Positions 1 through 6,341 of a stretch of DNA of 53,378 nucleotides are shown here, one piece after another; the stretch's first letter is position 1, and every line of letters starts with the position of its first letter. Below the pieces are notes generated by a model, which had not been told where the DNA came from, did not search any database, and saw only the letters and a program-made list of their open reading frames with translations. This DNA comes from Streptomyces olivochromogenes (GTDB lineage: Bacteria; Actinomycetota; Actinomycetes; Streptomycetales; Streptomycetaceae): the NCBI RefSeq assembly GCF_021538895.1, contig NZ_JADDRL010000069.1, positions 1-53,378 of the forward strand. Direction: 5' to 3'. The translations under genes and the position numbers were made by a program.

Positions 1-19
1 GGCGCCGGCCGGGTCGCGC

Positions 20-58
20 GTACGCCCCGCCGCGAGGAGGCCGTGCGGCGGGGCGTAC
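20..58. terminator. Hairpin, copy 1 of the reductase terminator
   Basis: A perfect 13-bp inverted repeat (GTACGCCCCGCCG / CGGCGGGGCGTAC) surrounds a 13-nt loop. The same hairpin, loop included, recurs at 465-503, directly downstream of the intact aldo/keto reductase. This copy now follows only a decayed reductase tail and is probably a relic of duplication. Confidence 0.6.
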
Positions 59-72
59 GGATGTGGGGGCGT

Positions 73-165
73 GGGGTTCGGTCCGTGTCGAGGGTGGCCG
101 GGTCGGAGCCGAAGCGCTGGTTCTTGTTGTGCGTGCTGGAGGAGTTCGAGGTCGTGTACGCCTGG
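73..165 (-). pseudogene. Decayed aldo/keto reductase C-terminal tail, copy 1
   Basis: Read on the minus strand, one frame gives NKNQRFGSDPATLDT. This matches the end of the intact reductase (NEDRRLGPDPAAFDMG). The stop codon and the Met-Gly end are lost, and no upstream catalytic domain can be followed. It is called a relic because the similarity is confined to the last 15-25 codons and sits in the same order relative to the hairpin as in the intact gene. Confidence 0.5.
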
Positions 166-231
166 GCGGCGGTGTCACGGGGTGTCTCGCACGTGCGGGC
201 CCGGGCCGGGGTGTACGGGTGTGGGGGCGCG

Positions 232-325
232 GGGTTCAGCCCATGTCGAGGGCGGCCGGGGCGGGGCCGAAGCGCCAGTTCTCGTTCAGCGCGCTGGAGG
301 AGGTCGAGGTCGTACACGCGGACGT
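232..325 (-). pseudogene. Decayed aldo/keto reductase C-terminal tail, copy 2
   Basis: The minus strand reads SALNENWRFGPAPAALDMG followed by TGA, closely matching SALNEDRRLGPDPAAFDMG of the intact gene. Upstream, the match (VYDLDLLQ against the DLAAI region) continues only after a one-base shift, so this copy carries a frameshift and cannot encode a reductase. The hairpin that should follow is mostly deleted; only gtgtacgggtg remains near 211. Confidence 0.6.
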
Positions 326-464
326 ACCTACCGACTGATGCCGGCCGGCGAGGCGGGCGGGGGCGGCGTCGGGTGCGTGCTCGGCGGGGTCGCTGTCGGG
401 TGGCTGCCCGGGGAAGGGCGTCACGGGGTGTCGCTCGCGTGCGGGCCCGGGCCGGGTCGCGCGC

Positions 465-503
465 GTACGCCCCGCCGCGAGGAGGCCGTGCGGCGGGGCG
501 TAC
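465..503. terminator. Rho-independent-type terminator of the aldo/keto reductase gene
   Basis: A 13-bp perfect stem (GTACGCCCCGCCG / CGGCGGGGCGTAC) with a 13-nt loop lies 20 bp beyond the reductase stop codon on the minus strand. It has no U-tract, as is usual in Streptomyces. An identical copy sits at 20-58. Confidence 0.7.
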
Positions 504-522
504 GGGTGTAGGGGCGCGGGGG

Positions 523-1359
523 TCAGCCCATGTCGAAGGCGGCCGGGTCGGGGCCCAGGCGTCGGTCCTCGTTGAGTGCGCTGATCGCCGCGAGGTCCTC
601 GGTGTCCAGGCTGAAGTCGAAGACGTCGATGTTCTCGCGGATCCGGGACGGGGTCACCGACTTCGGGATCACGATGTTGCCCAGCTGCAGGTGCCAGCGC
701 AGCACGATCTGGGCCGGGGTGCGGTTGTGCTTCTGCGCGATCGCGACGATCGCCGGTACCTCCAGCAGGCCCCTGCCCTGGCCGAGCGGCGACCAGGCCT
801 CGGTGGCGATGCCCTGCTCCGCGTGGAAGTCACGGGAGCCGTGCTGCTGCAGGTGCGGGTGCAGCTCGATCTGGTTGACCGCCGGGATGACCGACGTCTC
901 GGCGATCAGCCGCTCCAGGTACTCCGGAAGGAAGTTGGAGACGCCGATCGCGCGGACCCGGCCGTCGGACAGGAGCTTCTCGAAGGCCTTGTAGGTGTCG
1001 ACGTACTTGCCACGGGACGGCAGCGGCCAGTGGATCAGGTAGAGGTCCAGGTACTCCAGGCCCAGCTTCGCCAGCGACGTGTCGAAGGCGCGCAGCGTGG
1101 CGTCGTACCCCTGGTCGCTGTTCCAGAGCTTGGTGGTGACGAAGATGTCCTCGCGGGGCAGGCCGGAGGCGGCGATGGCCTTGCCGGTGCCCTCTTCGTT
1201 GCCGTAGATCGCCGCTGTGTCGATGCTGCGGTACCCGGCCTCCAGCGCGGTGGCGACGGCCTGTTCGGCCTCGTCGTCCGGCACCTGCCAGACGCCGAAG
1301 CCCAGCTGGGGCATCTCGACGCCGTTGTTGAGGATTTTCGGGGGGACCTTGCTGCTCAC
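523..1359 (-). CDS. Aldo/keto reductase
   Basis: An NADPH-dependent oxidoreductase of the aldo/keto reductase superfamily (2,5-diketo-D-gluconate reductase-like), about 278 aa and cytosolic. The N-terminus has the family barrel start (LNNGVEMPQLGFGVW), then GYRSIDTAAIYGNE with the catalytic Asp and Tyr, the Lys in TTKLWN and the His in YLIHWP. IGVSNF, AVNQIELHP and the NADP-binding IPKSVTPSRIREN follow. GTG at 1359 is preferred: it starts at the conserved N-terminus (V-S-S-K-V-P-P) and has AAGGA upstream, whereas the longer frame to 1407 adds a non-conserved leader. It is divergent from the PQQ operon. Its own 3' end is repeated in degenerate form downstream. The physiological substrate cannot be read from sequence. 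Confidence 0.92.
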   Translation of the reverse strand: MSSKVPPKILNNGVEMPQLGFGVWQVPDDEAEQAVATALEAGYRSIDTAAIYGNEEGTGKAIAASGLPREDIFVTTKLWNSDQGYDATLRAFDTSLAKLGLEYLDLYLIHWPLPSRGKYVDTYKAFEKLLSDGRVRAIGVSNFLPEYLERLIAETSVIPAVNQIELHPHLQQHGSRDFHAEQGIATEAWSPLGQGRGLLEVPAIVAIAQKHNRTPAQIVLRWHLQLGNIVIPKSVTPSRIRENIDVFDFSLDTEDLAAISALNEDRRLGPDPAAFDMG

Positions 1360-1439
1360 GAGCTCTTGATCCTTCGGTTGGCGAACAGGTGGTGCTCTTA
1401 TCGTCAACGATCACGGGCCGTGATGCATTCCTGACTGCC

Positions 1440-1469
1440 GAATCCGCCGGATCCGCCGAATCCGCCGGA
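1440..1469. repeat. Three short direct repeats (ATCCGCCG units)
   Basis: Three near-tandem copies of (G)AATCCGCCG / GGATCCGCCG lie in the shared upstream region of the reductase and the pqq operon. They may be operator half-sites or a simple slippage repeat; no function is visible. Confidence 0.4.
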
Positions 1470-1471
1470 AC

Positions 1472-1489
1472 TGACTGACGAGTCAGTCA
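1472..1489. promoter_or_regulatory. Palindromic operator, TetR-like
   Basis: A perfect inverted repeat TGACTGAC-GA-GTCAGTCA (8-bp arms, 2-bp spacer) lies between the divergent reductase and pqqA. The shape and the TGACTGAC/GTCAGTCA arms resemble TetR-family operators in Streptomyces. No TetR gene is present nearby, so the regulator would be encoded elsewhere. Confidence 0.55.
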
Positions 1490-1602
1490 CGGGAAGGGCT
1501 TGGCCGAGAGCATCCGATGTTTTCAGGGTTTTCGGTCCGGACCATTGACCGCGGCCCGTCCTCTCGGGACTCTGTATCGCGCCACCGAACGCGTCACTGA
1601 AC

Positions 1603-1618
1603 CACATGCACACATGTG
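1603..1618. promoter_or_regulatory. Small inverted repeat upstream of pqqA
   Basis: CACATG-CACA-CATGTG forms a 6-bp inverted repeat about 70 bp before the pqqA start. CACATG occurs again immediately before the start codon. It is a possible regulator site within the pqq leader; evidence is limited to symmetry and position. Confidence 0.3.
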
Positions 1619-1687
1619 AACGACGCGCATATCGGCGCCTGTCTGCGCTCCGAGACCCCCCACCCTCAGGAAAGCAGGTACGTACAC

Positions 1688-1894
1688 ATGAACGAGACCC
1701 TGCCCGAGGCCTTCCCGGCGGAACGAGCCGTTCTGGAGACATCGGATGACAATGCCTGGCAAAGCCCTGGATACACGGTCGTCGAGACCGCGCTCGAAGT
1801 GACCGCCTACGCCCTCGGCGACCTCCCGGGCGCCGGCGGCTCCGCCCGGGCCGGGGCGATCCCCGCGCCCGCCGCCCGGCGCCCCGCGCCGTGA
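1688..1894 (+). CDS. pqqA: PQQ precursor peptide PqqA
   Basis: The ribosomal precursor from which the Glu and Tyr that become pyrroloquinoline quinone are taken. The diagnostic E-x3-Y core is in ALEVTAYALG (Glu and Tyr separated by V-T-A), and its own neighbours are pqqC, pqqD and pqqE. At 68 aa it is about twice the usual PqqA length: a long acidic leader (residues 1-30) precedes the core and an Ala/Pro/Gly-rich tail follows it. The tail may simply reflect the 4-base GTGA overlap with pqqC. ATG at 1688 is chosen because the leader from there is compositionally normal; an upstream in-frame ATG at 1616 exists but lies in the putative promoter. No classical signal for export is present. Confidence 0.8.
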   Translation: MNETLPEAFPAERAVLETSDDNAWQSPGYTVVETALEVTAYALGDLPGAGGSARAGAIPAPAARRPAP

Positions 1895-2625
1895 CCGCGC
1901 CCGTCCGCGCCGAGAGCACCGCGTCCCCGTGGCCCGCAGCCGAGTTCACCGCCCGGCTGCGCGCCGTCACCGCCGAGCGCTATCACGACCGGCACCCCTT
2001 CAACCTCCGGATGCACCAAGGTGAGTTGACCCCGGCCGAGGTGCGCCGCTGGATCGCCAACCGGTTCCACTACCAACGGCACATCCCCGTCAAGGACGCG
2101 CTGATCCTCGCCAAGCTGGAGAGGCCCGTACTGCGCCGCGCCTGGCTGCGCCGCATCCGTGACCACGACGGATCGACCGAGGGCGAGGGCGGCATCGAGC
2201 GCTGGCTGCGGCTCGGCGAGGCGGCCGGTCTGGCCCGGGACGAACTGTGGGACACCTCCCGGGTGCTGCCCGGGGTGCGGCTCGCGGTGGAGCGGTACGT
2301 CACCTTCTGCGGCCGGCGCCCCGCGCTGGACGCGGTCGCCGCCTCCCTCACGGAGCTGTCCGCGCCCGACCTGATGCGCACCCGTATCGCCGCGTTCGAA
2401 CGCCATTACCCGTGGATCGACCCGGCCGGCCTCGCCTACTTCCGCACCCGTGTCGGCCAGGGCGCCCGGGACGGCGAGGAGGCCCTCGCCCTGGTCCTGG
2501 CCTGGGCCCGCACCCGCCCGCAGCAGGAACGGGCGGTGGCCGCGCTGGCCTTCAAGTGCGACGTGCTGTGGGCGCTGCTCGACTCCGTCGACCGGGGCGA
2601 CGGCGGTGCCGGAGGCGTGCCATGA
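1891..2625 (+). CDS. pqqC: Pyrroloquinoline-quinone synthase PqqC
   Basis: Catalyses the last step of PQQ formation, the cofactor-free oxidation and ring closure of AHQQ. At 244 aa it matches the family length. Recognisable PqqC/TenA-like helical-bundle motifs are RYHDRHPFNLRMHQGEL near the N-terminus, WIANRFHYQRHIPVKDALIL, the RIRDHDG segment and, late in the protein, AFKCDVLWALLDSVD. Start GTG 1891 overlaps the pqqA stop and the gene's stop overlaps pqqD (ATGA), so it is translationally coupled on both sides. Cytosolic. Confidence 0.93.
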   Translation: MTAPVRAESTASPWPAAEFTARLRAVTAERYHDRHPFNLRMHQGELTPAEVRRWIANRFHYQRHIPVKDALILAKLERPVLRRAWLRRIRDHDGSTEGEGGIERWLRLGEAAGLARDELWDTSRVLPGVRLAVERYVTFCGRRPALDAVAASLTELSAPDLMRTRIAAFERHYPWIDPAGLAYFRTRVGQGARDGEEALALVLAWARTRPQQERAVAALAFKCDVLWALLDSVDRGDGGAGGVP

Positions 2626-2876
2626 CCTGGCGTCCCGCCCTGTCCCGCGGGGTCGTCCTGCGCCGGGACCGGGTGCGCGGCACCGACCTCCTGCTGCTGC
2701 CGGAACGGGTCGTCGTCCTGCACGGCGGGGCGGGCGGCGTGCTGCGGCTGTGCGACGGCAGCCGGAACGTGCCGGAGATCGTCGCCGAGCTGCGCGCGGC
2801 GTTCCCCGGAGCCCCCGTCGGCGCCGACGTCCCCTGGTTCCTCGCGGCGCTGCGGAAGGAGGGCTGGCTGACATGA
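2622..2876 (+). CDS. pqqD: PQQ biosynthesis peptide chaperone PqqD
   Basis: An 84-aa RiPP recognition element that holds PqqA and presents it to PqqE. It shows the expected pattern: an N-terminal segment (RGVVLRRDRVRGTDLLLLPERVV), G-x-A/G-G-x-V-L-x-L-C-D-G-S-R (HGGAGGVLRLCDGS), then V-x-E-I-V-x-E-L and an F-L-x-x-L-x-x-x-G-W-L end. It overlaps pqqC and pqqE by 4 bases each. Length and order (C-D-E) are canonical. Confidence 0.92.
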   Translation: MTWRPALSRGVVLRRDRVRGTDLLLLPERVVVLHGGAGGVLRLCDGSRNVPEIVAELRAAFPGAPVGADVPWFLAALRKEGWLT

Positions 2877-3949
2877 CCCCGGACCCCCCGTGGGCCCTGC
2901 TCGCCGAGCTCACGCACGGCTGCCCGCTGCGCTGCGGGTACTGTTCCAACCCCGTCGAACTGATCGGTCGGTCAAGAGAGCTGACCGCCGCGCAGTGGGC
3001 GGACGTGTTCCGGCAGGCCGGTGACCTGGGTGTCGTCCAGACCCATCTGTCCGGCGGCGAGCCGCTGCTCAGACGCGATCTGCCGGAGCTCGTCGCCGCC
3101 GCCGACACCGCGGGCCTCTACACCCAGCTGGTCACCAGCGGGCTGGGGCTGAGCGAGCGGCGGCTGGCCGGGCTCGTGTCGGCCGGACTGCGCAGCGTCC
3201 AGCTCTCCGTGCAGCACGCGGAGCCGGCCGCCGCCGAACGCATCGCGGGCGCCCGGTCGTTCGCGGCCAAGGAGCGCGCCGCCCGGCTGATCCGCGCGGC
3301 CGGGCTGCCCTTCGGGCTGAACATCGTCCTGCACCGCGCCAACCTCGACGCGCTGGACGAGCTGATCACCCTCGGCGTGTCCTGGGGCGCCGACCGGATC
3401 GAGCTCGCCCACACCCAGTTCCACGGCTGGGCCCTGCGCAACCGCGCGGCCCTGCTGCCCACACCGGCACAGGTCGAGCGGGCCCGCACCACGGTCGCCC
3501 GCCGGCGCCGGGAGCTCGGCGGCACACCGGAGCTGGTCTGGGTCGCCCCGGACCTGGTGGACGCCACGGCGAAACCCTGCATGGGCGGCTGGGGCAGGGT
3601 CTCGCTCACCGTCGCACCCGACGGCACGGTCCTGCCCTGCCCGGCCGCGGCCGCCCTGCCCGGACTCGATCCGCCGAACGTCACCGACCGCAGACTCGCC
3701 TGGATCTGGCACGAGTCCGCGGCCTTCAACGCCTTCCGCGGCGAGTCCTGGATGCCCGAACCCTGCCGCGGCTGCGCCCTGCGCGCCGCCGACCACGGCG
3801 GCTGCCGGTGCCAGGCGTACGCGCTCACCGGTGACGCGACGCGCACCGACCCGGCCTGCCGCCACGCCCCCGACCACCACCTCGTACGCGACCTCGTGCA
3901 CGGACCGCGCGAGACGTCCGCGTACGCGTACCGAGAAGGAGGACCATGA
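2873..3949 (+). CDS. pqqE: Radical SAM PQQ enzyme PqqE
   Basis: PqqA peptide cyclase: it cross-links Glu and Tyr side chains of PqqA with SAM radical chemistry. 358 aa. The CX3CX2C cluster motif is at C17, C21 and C24 (THGCPLRCGYCSNP), followed by the GGE-type SAM motif in HLSGGEPLLR. The C-terminal SPASM region has many Cys for auxiliary clusters (KPCMGGWGRV, VLPCPAAAALP, PCRGCALRAADHGGCRC). Its stop codon overlaps the start of the GH105 gene (ATGA at 3946-3949), so cofactor synthesis and the secreted glycosidases share one transcript. Confidence 0.94.
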   Translation: MTPDPPWALLAELTHGCPLRCGYCSNPVELIGRSRELTAAQWADVFRQAGDLGVVQTHLSGGEPLLRRDLPELVAAADTAGLYTQLVTSGLGLSERRLAGLVSAGLRSVQLSVQHAEPAAAERIAGARSFAAKERAARLIRAAGLPFGLNIVLHRANLDALDELITLGVSWGADRIELAHTQFHGWALRNRAALLPTPAQVERARTTVARRRRELGGTPELVWVAPDLVDATAKPCMGGWGRVSLTVAPDGTVLPCPAAAALPGLDPPNVTDRRLAWIWHESAAFNAFRGESWMPEPCRGCALRAADHGGCRCQAYALTGDATRTDPACRHAPDHHLVRDLVHGPRETSAYAYREGGP

Positions 3950-5550
3950 GACGCCGACGCCTGCGGGCGGCGCTGACGGCCGTCGCGCTCGCCGCCACCG
4001 CCCTGGCCGCGCTGCCCTCGGTGACCTCGACGCCGGCCGCCGCCGCGCCCCGCCGCGGCGCTCCCGCGCCGGCCGTGCACGAGGCCGAGGACGCGGTCAT
4101 CGGCCAGGGCACCGTCGACTCCGACCACACCGGCTACACCGGCACCGGATTCGTCAACTACGGCAATCTGAGCGGCAGTTACGTCGAGTTCACGGTCACC
4201 GCCGACCAGCCGGGCACCGAGCCGCTCGCGTTCCGCTTCGCCAACGGCAGCGCCGCCGACCGGCCCCTGGACGTCAACGTCAACGGCGTCACGGTCGCGC
4301 GCGGCCTGTCCTTCCCGGGCGACGGCTCGTGGACGAGCTGGCGGACCCGGACCGTCGACGCGGCGCTGCGGCAGGGCACCAACACGATCCGCGCGACCGC
4401 CGTGAGTACCGGCGGCGGCCCCAATCTCGACTCGCTGACCGTGGGCCGGCCCACCGCCGTCACCGACTGGTCGGCCGCCATGGTCGACTCCACCACCGCT
4501 CGCTACACGCCGACCACGATCGGCGGCTGGTCGTACCCCGTCGGCCTGTACCTCTACGGCCAGTACCTCGTCTACCAGCGCACCCACAACGCCCGCTACC
4601 TGTCCTTCATCAAGAGCTACGTCGACCGGTTCGTGGCGAGCGACGGCTCGATCGGCCAGAGCTTCAACAACCTCGACAGCATGCAGGCGGGACGGCTGCT
4701 GACGATCCTGCACCACGAGACCGGCCAGGACCGCTACCGGATCGCGGCGAAGAAGATCCGCGACCGCCTCGACAGCTACCCGCGCACCCAGGACGGCGGC
4801 TTCTGGCACGCCGACTCCAGCAGCCGCGCCCACCAGTTGTGGGCCGACGGCGTCTACATGGTCAACCCGTTCCTCGTCGAGTACGGCAGGGAGTTCCACG
4901 ACGCCGGCCACGCCGACGACGAGGCCGCCCGGCAGCTCGCCGTCTACGGCGGTCATCTCCAGGTGGGCAACGGCCTGTTGAAGCACGCCTACGACGAGTC
5001 GCGCACCGCCTCATGGTCCGACCAGGCCACCGGCCTCGCCCCCGAGCACTGGTGCCGCGCCGTCGGCTGGTACTCCATGGCGATCGTCAACGTGCTCGAC
5101 GCCCTCCCGGCCGACCACCCGCGCCGAACCGCGCTGCTGGGCATCCTGAAACGACTCGCCGCCGGCCTGGAGCACTACCAGGACCCGGCCACCGGACGCT
5201 GGTTCCAGGTGATGGACAAGGGCGAACGCGGCGACAACTGGACCGAGACCTCCTGCTCCAGCATGTTCACCTACGCCCTCTCGCGCGGCGCCCAGCAGGG
5301 CTACCTCGACGCGCACTACGCGAGCGTCGCCGAACGCGGCTACCAGGGCGTCCTGCAGAAGATCTCGCTCGGTCCGGACGGCCGTACCGAACTCACCGAC
5401 ATCTCGATCGGCACCAACGTCGGCGACTACGCCTACTACATCGGCCGCACCCGGGCCACCAACGACTTCCACGGCCTCGGCGCCTTCCTGATCATGAACG
5501 AACAGCTGCGCGCCCGGCCCCGCACGCCCACTTCTTCGGAGCAGCCATGA
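3946..5550 (+). CDS. Secreted CBM35-GH105 unsaturated glucuronyl/rhamnogalacturonyl hydrolase
   Basis: A secreted 534-aa enzyme that would remove the unsaturated uronic acid left by pectin or uronan lyases. The N-terminus has a Sec-type signal (RRRRLRAALTAVALAATAL, Ala-rich cleavage region near residue 35-40). A CBM35 follows at about residues 44-170 (EAEDAVIGQGTVDSDHTGYTG, TGFVNY, GGGPNLDSLTVG), then an (alpha/alpha)6 GH105 domain. The NNLDSMQAGR stretch and the HQLWADGVYMVNPF stretch (D301) correspond to the two catalytic/substrate Asp regions of YteR-like enzymes. The start overlaps pqqE and the stop overlaps the next gene. A CBM35 fused to GH105 suggests anchoring on uronic-acid-rich polymer. 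Confidence 0.85.
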   Translation: MRRRRLRAALTAVALAATALAALPSVTSTPAAAAPRRGAPAPAVHEAEDAVIGQGTVDSDHTGYTGTGFVNYGNLSGSYVEFTVTADQPGTEPLAFRFANGSAADRPLDVNVNGVTVARGLSFPGDGSWTSWRTRTVDAALRQGTNTIRATAVSTGGGPNLDSLTVGRPTAVTDWSAAMVDSTTARYTPTTIGGWSYPVGLYLYGQYLVYQRTHNARYLSFIKSYVDRFVASDGSIGQSFNNLDSMQAGRLLTILHHETGQDRYRIAAKKIRDRLDSYPRTQDGGFWHADSSSRAHQLWADGVYMVNPFLVEYGREFHDAGHADDEAARQLAVYGGHLQVGNGLLKHAYDESRTASWSDQATGLAPEHWCRAVGWYSMAIVNVLDALPADHPRRTALLGILKRLAAGLEHYQDPATGRWFQVMDKGERGDNWTETSCSSMFTYALSRGAQQGYLDAHYASVAERGYQGVLQKISLGPDGRTELTDISIGTNVGDYAYYIGRTRATNDFHGLGAFLIMNEQLRARPRTPTSSEQP

Positions 5551-6329
5551 CCCCCACCCGCAGGACCCTGCTGGGCGCGGCCCTGACCGGCGCGACCGCC
5601 GCCGTCGGCCTGCCCGCCACCCCGGCGAGCGCCGCCTCCTGGCAGCTGAAGTGGTCGCCGTCCGCGAGCGCCGACGGTCTCGGCGCCTTCGAGACGATCG
5701 AGGACGACCGCGCGAACTCGCACCCCGCCGGACACCCCCACATCCGCCCCGAGGGCAACAACTGGCGGTTCACCATGCACAGGGTGGACCGGGACACCAT
5801 GACCGACCGGCAGCGCCAGGAGGTCACCGGGCTGCGCACCTCGCCCGGCAGCTATCTGAAATGGCTGCCGGGACAGACCTGGCGGCTGACCTACTCGATG
5901 TACATCCCGAGCTCGCTGAAGGCCACGACCACCTTCACGCACATCATGCAGATGAAGCAGCCCGGCAACGGCAGCTCGCCGATCGTCGTGCAGTCCCTGC
6001 GTAGGGTCAACGGCGCCCAGACCATCGAGCTCCAGCTGCCGATCTCCGGGACCCTGGTCGGTCGTACCTCCCTGGATCCGCTGCACGACCGGTGGACCGA
6101 CGTCGACTTCCAGATCAAGGTCGGCAACGGCACGTCCGGCTCGGTGCGCTGGATCCTCAAGAGCGGCGGCACGACCCTGATCGACAAGGCGCGCACCGGC
6201 GTCGACACCTTCCTGGCCGACCGCGTGCGCCCGAAGTGGGGCATCTACCGCTCCCTCGGCGACAGTTCCGGCTCGCTCCAGGACTGCCACCTGCTCCTCA
6301 CCGATCTGCGCGGCTACCAACTCGTCTGA
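5547..6329 (+). CDS. Tat-exported jelly-roll protein, putative polysaccharide lyase
   Basis: A 260-aa exported protein. The N-terminus TRRTLLGAALTGATAAVG carries a twin-arginine motif, with cleavage likely after PASAA (about residue 33). The rest is beta-rich. It contains WQLKWSPSASADG, a central YLKWLPGQTWRLTYSMYIP, FTHIMQMKQ and a late KWGIYRSLGDSSGSLQDC, a pattern resembling concanavalin-A-like polysaccharide lyases such as the heparinase-I/PL20-type jelly rolls. I cannot assign a numbered family. The neighbours argue for lyase activity: GH105 upstream acts on lyase products and GH28 downstream acts on pectin-type chains. It overlaps the GH105 stop by 4 bases. It is the only enzyme of this operon without CBM35. 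Confidence 0.6.
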   Translation: MTPTRRTLLGAALTGATAAVGLPATPASAASWQLKWSPSASADGLGAFETIEDDRANSHPAGHPHIRPEGNNWRFTMHRVDRDTMTDRQRQEVTGLRTSPGSYLKWLPGQTWRLTYSMYIPSSLKATTTFTHIMQMKQPGNGSSPIVVQSLRRVNGAQTIELQLPISGTLVGRTSLDPLHDRWTDVDFQIKVGNGTSGSVRWILKSGGTTLIDKARTGVDTFLADRVRPKWGIYRSLGDSSGSLQDCHLLLTDLRGYQLV

Positions 6330-6341
6330 GGAGAAGGCCCG

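Larger units (their letters stand above)
1..522. other. Non-coding region with decayed copies of the downstream reductase 3' end
   Basis: No convincing gene lies here. Open frames across it are very Arg/Gly-rich, have no recognisable domain and look like GC-bias artefacts. The region instead contains two degenerate copies of the C-terminal coding tail of the adjacent aldo/keto reductase and two copies of its terminator hairpin, listed separately. The short phrase around gtgcgggcccgggccgg also recurs at about 190-206 and 440-456, so the block looks like an old multi-unit tandem duplication. The first unit is cut by the window edge. Confidence 0.6.

Noticed and set aside
43..1434. A 463-aa plus-strand frame covering the reductase and the left repeat block
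   Set aside because: Antisense to the well-supported aldo/keto reductase, and low complexity in the repeat part.
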